Below are positions 14,877 through 17,244 of a stretch of 17,244 nucleotides of DNA, piece by piece. The stretch covers positions 1 through 17,244 of the forward strand of contig CAQKRU010000019.1 of the NCBI GenBank assembly GCA_948823415.1, read 5' to 3'. The notes below the pieces were generated by a model. It was not told the DNA's origin, searched no databases, and was given only the letters and a program-made list of their open reading frames with translations. Origin of the DNA: an uncultured Eubacteriales bacterium (lineage in GTDB: Bacteria; Bacillota; Clostridia; Oscillospirales; Acutalibacteraceae). The position numbers were made by a program, and so were the translations under genes. How positions within the stretch are numbered: position 1 is the stretch's first letter; every line of letters begins with the position of its first letter.

Positions 14877-15848
14877 CTATCGTTTTATGTTTGATAAGGG
14901 GTTTGACGAAATTGCCTTTTGAATTTGCTTATTCGAAAGGTGAGTGTATATCTCGGTAGTGCCAAGGTTTGTGTGGCCAAGAATATCCTTTAGCACGCGG
15001 ATATCGACTTCGCCGTATTGATACATCAAAGTTGCCGCAGTGTGGCGCAATTTGTGAACAGAGTAGCCTTGATTATCAAGACCGATGTCTTCGAGATATT
15101 TTTTTACTATAAACTGCACTGTTTTGGGGCTGATCCGTTTATTTAGCCTACTTATAAACAGCGCGTTCCTGTCCTTTAAATTGCTTTTTGGTCGCACTTT
15201 TTTGTATTTCTCCAATGCTAAAAGGCAAGCCTTGTTCAAATACACGATGCGCTCTTTGTTGCCCTTGCCCGTCAACTTTAGTGTATTGTCGCTTCGGATA
15301 TCACTTAAATTAATCCCAACTAGCTCCGATAAGCGCATCCCACAGTTTAAAAACAAAGTCAAAATGCAATAATCTCGCTCTTTATATGGGCCTTTAACGC
15401 AGTTTAAAAGCGATATGCTTTGTTCTAACGTTAAAAATTTGGGCAAAGAAGCCTTTCTTTTGGGCATGTCAAGGTCTTTAGTGGGGTCATTTTTCAGAAG
15501 GCCCACCTTATTGACAAGGTAATTAAAAAACGACTTTAGGCTAGAGATCTTCCTGGCTCTAGTTGCGGCATTGTTTTTGCGCTCAACCAACAAATAATTA
15601 AGGTACTCATAAATGTCTGTAAGCGTTATTTTCTCGATCAATTCGATGTTTACATCTTTTATAGAGATTTCCTCAAACGCAGCAGATTCCGGAACTAACT
15701 TTTTTGAGTATTTGAAATATCTAAAAAAAGTGCGCAAATCCGTGTAATATTCGTCCACGGTTTTTGGGGACTTGCCTTTAACTGTTTGCATGTAGCCTAG
15801 AAAATCCAGCAAAACCTGCGGCGCTTCATAAATTATAGTTGTCTTCAT
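14877..15848 (-). CDS. Tyrosine recombinase, XerC/XerD-like
   Basis: This 323-residue site-specific recombinase has an N-terminal SAM-like core-binding domain (about residues 7-115) and a C-terminal catalytic domain. All catalytic residues are visible: R172 in CGMRLSE, K195 in TGKGNKER, H265 and R268 in HKLRHTAAT, H292 in ILGHTNLGTTEIY and the nucleophile Y301. The overall match is to chromosomal Xer recombinases that resolve replicon dimers, rather than to phage integrases; a longer N-terminal domain than E. coli XerD is noted. The ATG at 15848 is preferred because AAAGGA lies upstream; the alternative ATG at 15869 has no RBS. A perfect 36-bp inverted repeat lies 43 nt upstream of the start. 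No excisionase, phage or transposon genes are adjacent. It could instead be a phase-variation recombinase. Confidence 0.9.
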   Translation of the reverse strand: MKTTIIYEAPQVLLDFLGYMQTVKGKSPKTVDEYYTDLRTFFRYFKYSKKLVPESAAFEEISIKDVNIELIEKITLTDIYEYLNYLLVERKNNAATRARKISSLKSFFNYLVNKVGLLKNDPTKDLDMPKRKASLPKFLTLEQSISLLNCVKGPYKERDYCILTLFLNCGMRLSELVGINLSDIRSDNTLKLTGKGNKERIVYLNKACLLALEKYKKVRPKSNLKDRNALFISRLNKRISPKTVQFIVKKYLEDIGLDNQGYSVHKLRHTAATLMYQYGEVDIRVLKDILGHTNLGTTEIYTHLSNKQIQKAISSNPLSNIKR

Positions 15849-15891
15849 CTTTTTCAAAATTCCTTTCATTTCGATACATGCAATCTAGGGA

Positions 15892-15927
15892 GTCAATTAT
15901 ACAAAACAATTATTTTGTATAATTGAC
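15892..15927. repeat. Perfect 15-6-15 inverted repeat upstream of the recombinase gene
   Basis: The left arm GTCAATTATACAAAA (15892-15906) and right arm TTTTGTATAATTGAC (15913-15927) are perfectly complementary and flank a 6-bp centre, CAATTA. The heptamer CAATTAT occurs at 15894-15900 and 15907-15913, and inverted (ATAATTG) at 15919-15925. Each arm holds a TATAAT on one strand. There is no U-tract after it on the minus strand, so a terminator role is unlikely. It may be a recombinase core site or an operator. Confidence 0.85.
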
Positions 15928-15971
15928 GAAGTTTTCTTCAAGCAACACAATATTTTTCAAAACTATTTTAT

Positions 15972-16373
15972 TTATTTAACGAAATTAAACAACGAGCCGA
16001 TAACTGGAAGCGGCTTATTTTCTTGCTTTATGGCATTTTTGATGCCCCAAAAAGTGAATATAACATAAAATATAAGCCACAAAATCTCCAAAAGAGCCGA
16101 TACACTGGCAAGAATAGGCGCGATGGAGTACAAAAAGTTCGACAGAACATTGATTATAACAAGCGAAAAAAATGAGATCACAGACAAAATAATCCCCTGA
16201 TTAACGTGGAACTTGACACTCTCGTTATCCCTCTCGGCCAGCAAGCCAACGATCCAAAGAATATAAATGTAAGCCAGCACGCAGTATATCGTTTGTTTTT
16301 GAAATTGAGATATATTAAAATTTTGCTCATTAAACGAGTTAAAAGGCTTGCCCTCGCGGTTGTTATGATCCAT
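15972..16373 (-). CDS. DUF4870/Tic20-like small membrane protein (first of two paralogues)
   Basis: This 133-residue protein has a polar Asn/Gln-rich N-terminus of about 27 residues and three hydrophobic segments (about 29-47, 60-85 and 88-112). The ESVKFHVNQGIIL motif after the first helix and the C-terminal LPVIGSLFNF are typical of DUF4870/Tic20-like bacterial membrane proteins, whose function is not established. AGAAGGG lies eight bases before the ATG. The gene lies 15 nt downstream of a clear paralogue on the same strand, so they form one transcript with the isomerase gene upstream. The family assignment is from motif memory. Confidence 0.7.
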   Translation of the reverse strand: MDHNNREGKPFNSFNEQNFNISQFQKQTIYCVLAYIYILWIVGLLAERDNESVKFHVNQGIILSVISFFSLVIINVLSNFLYSIAPILASVSALLEILWLIFYVIFTFWGIKNAIKQENKPLPVIGSLFNFVK

Positions 16374-16388
16374 AAAAATTACCCTTCT

Positions 16389-16745
16389 TTACTTGTTGTT
16401 TATTTTATCAAGCACGGCGCCAATAATCGGCAGCCGAACCCTTGTGCCCGAAAGAGCCGAAGCAGCGCCCATAATGGCCAAAATCACCCAACTTACGCCA
16501 ACGCCGATGTTAAACAAAAAGCAGATTATGCTAAGAGAGTCGAGCACAAAATTAAAAGTAAAATCGAGAAAAATAGAAACCAAAACCAACGTAGTCATCA
16601 TGTAAAACAAAGCTTCACCCTGTTTGCAGTGGAACTTAACTTGATCGCACTCTTTTTCATAAGAAAATTTGCCAACGACAAAAAGTGGACCAAGGTAAGC
16701 TATCACCGACAAAAACTTAATATTTGCGTGATTGTAAGAATTCAT
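16389..16745 (-). CDS. DUF4870/Tic20-like small membrane protein (second of two paralogues)
   Basis: This 118-residue protein has three hydrophobic segments (about 8-27, 45-70 and 72-96). It shares with its downstream neighbour the CDQVKFHCKQGEAL motif after the first helix and a C-terminal LPIIGAVLDKI, so the two look like an old tandem duplication with strong divergence. GAAGGG lies six bases before the ATG and overlaps the stop codon of the isomerase gene, only three bases upstream, which indicates translational coupling. The function is unknown. Confidence 0.7.
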   Translation of the reverse strand: MNSYNHANIKFLSVIAYLGPLFVVGKFSYEKECDQVKFHCKQGEALFYMMTTLVLVSIFLDFTFNFVLDSLSIICFLFNIGVGVSWVILAIMGAASALSGTRVRLPIIGAVLDKINNK

Positions 16746-16748
16746 AAT

Positions 16749-17244
16749 TTACCCTTCAAATTTTGTTATTTCAACACTTTCAATAACCACGTCGGTTAGC
16801 GGTTTATCAGCAGAATTCGTCCGAACCCCGGCGATTTTATTCACAACATCCATACCGTCAAAGACCTGACCAAATACGGTATGACCTTTATTCTGCGTGT
16901 TAAAATAGCCATCAAGATGCGGATTTCCGCCGTTGTTATTGTATAACTCCCTTATTTCGTCTGTGATTTTAGACATATCGATAATGGCGGCATTTTTGTT
17001 GTCTTTGTGTTTGTCGTAAATTTGCTGAGCATAATCCCAGCCGCTAAAGGATTCCTTGCTGCCCTGGTTTATAAAAAACTGGCTCCCGTTAGTATTTTTG
17101 CCGCAGTTTGCCATAGAGAGCGCGCCAGATATGTTAAACAATTTATCGCTAAATTCGTCCTCAAACGGGTGCCCCCAAATGCTCTCGCCACCGGTTCCGG
17201 TACCATTGGGGTCGCCACCTTGAATCATAAAGCCCTTTATAACT
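16749..17244 (-). CDS. Cyclophilin-type peptidyl-prolyl cis-trans isomerase (5' end cut by window)
   Basis: The visible part encodes 165 residues in frame from base 17243, starting VIKGFMIQGGDPNGTGTGG, the central cyclophilin signature, so the true start lies outside the window. SMANCGKNTNGSQFFI and GHTVFGQVFDGMDVVNKIA follow, both hallmarks of the family. Between SQFFI and HTVFG about 60 residues replace the short loop of small bacterial cyclophilins, a pattern familiar from Clostridia enzymes. Cyclophilins speed cis-trans isomerisation of prolyl bonds. Whether this one is cytoplasmic or a secreted lipoprotein cannot be told without the N-terminus. It leads into the two DUF4870-like genes in one operon. 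Confidence 0.93.
   Translation of the reverse strand, partial: VIKGFMIQGGDPNGTGTGGESIWGHPFEDEFSDKLFNISGALSMANCGKNTNGSQFFINQGSKESFSGWDYAQQIYDKHKDNKNAAIIDMSKITDEIRELYNNNGGNPHLDGYFNTQNKGHTVFGQVFDGMDVVNKIAGVRTNSADKPLTDVVIESVEITKFEG

Noticed and set aside
15892..15927. The palindrome as an intrinsic terminator for the isomerase operon
   Set aside because: The stem is A/T-rich and no U-tract follows on the minus strand, so it lacks the features of a classical terminator.
14877..15927. The recombinase as a sign of a prophage or integrative element
   Set aside because: There is no excisionase, phage, conjugation or toxin gene nearby and no tRNA for an att site; neighbours on both sides are ordinary chromosomal genes.
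16206..16799. 197-residue plus-strand frame across both DUF4870-like genes
   Set aside because: It overlaps three coupled minus-strand genes with good RBS, and its own start has none.
1..17244. CRISPR array, tRNA, rRNA, insertion sequence or defence island
   Set aside because: No regularly spaced repeats, no tRNA or rRNA-like segments, no transposase and no defence-gene motifs were seen on either strand.

Overview
The window looks like chromosomal DNA of a Gram-positive bacterium of the Bacillota, most likely a member of the Clostridia. The reasons are AGGAGG-type ribosome binding sites, the clpP-clpX-engB order, a DUF1540 Cys-rich mini-protein, formate-tetrahydrofolate ligase, an AzlC/AzlD pair and a PcrA helicase with its C-terminal Tudor-like region. 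TGA is used as a normal stop. The species cannot be named from the sequence alone. Nearly all genes are housekeeping genes.

Layout: (1) 1-2176, plus strand: the end of clpP, then clpX and engB. (2) 2234-3391, minus: rodA, convergent with engB across a shared terminator and divergent from the next block. (3) 3522-8335, plus: a tight six-gene run, fhs-tsaE-tsaB-upp-cmk-plsC, covering one-carbon metabolism, tRNA t6A modification, uracil salvage, CMP kinase and phospholipid acylation. (4) 8418-11127, minus: pcrA preceded by a small single-span membrane protein. (5) 11211-13562, plus: glmS with a leader of about 140 nt, then a DUF1540 gene ending in a terminator. (6) 13614-14859, plus: azlC-azlD with its own promoter and terminator. 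(7) 14877-17244, minus: a cyclophilin-type peptidyl-prolyl isomerase (cut by the window end), two tandem related small membrane proteins, a perfect 15-6-15 inverted repeat, and a XerC/D-like tyrosine recombinase.

Regulation is fairly legible. Two divergent promoter pairs can be read directly (rodA/fhs and small membrane protein/glmS). The azlC and fhs promoters carry an extended -10 (TGGTATAAT), and glmS has TGGTATACT. Each of the three convergent gene pairs is separated by a bidirectional hairpin terminator.

The most interesting element is the 36-bp inverted repeat just upstream of the tyrosine recombinase gene. Its architecture (inverted arms around a 6-bp centre) is that of a tyrosine-recombinase core site, and its position recalls the XerS/difSL arrangement of streptococci, although an autoregulatory operator is also possible. 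Second in interest are the glmS leader, where no glmS ribozyme is recognised but a palindrome sits between two 9-nt direct repeats, and a uracil phosphoribosyltransferase with an altered PRPP-binding loop. I see no defence system, CRISPR array, rRNA, tRNA, phage genes or insertion sequence.
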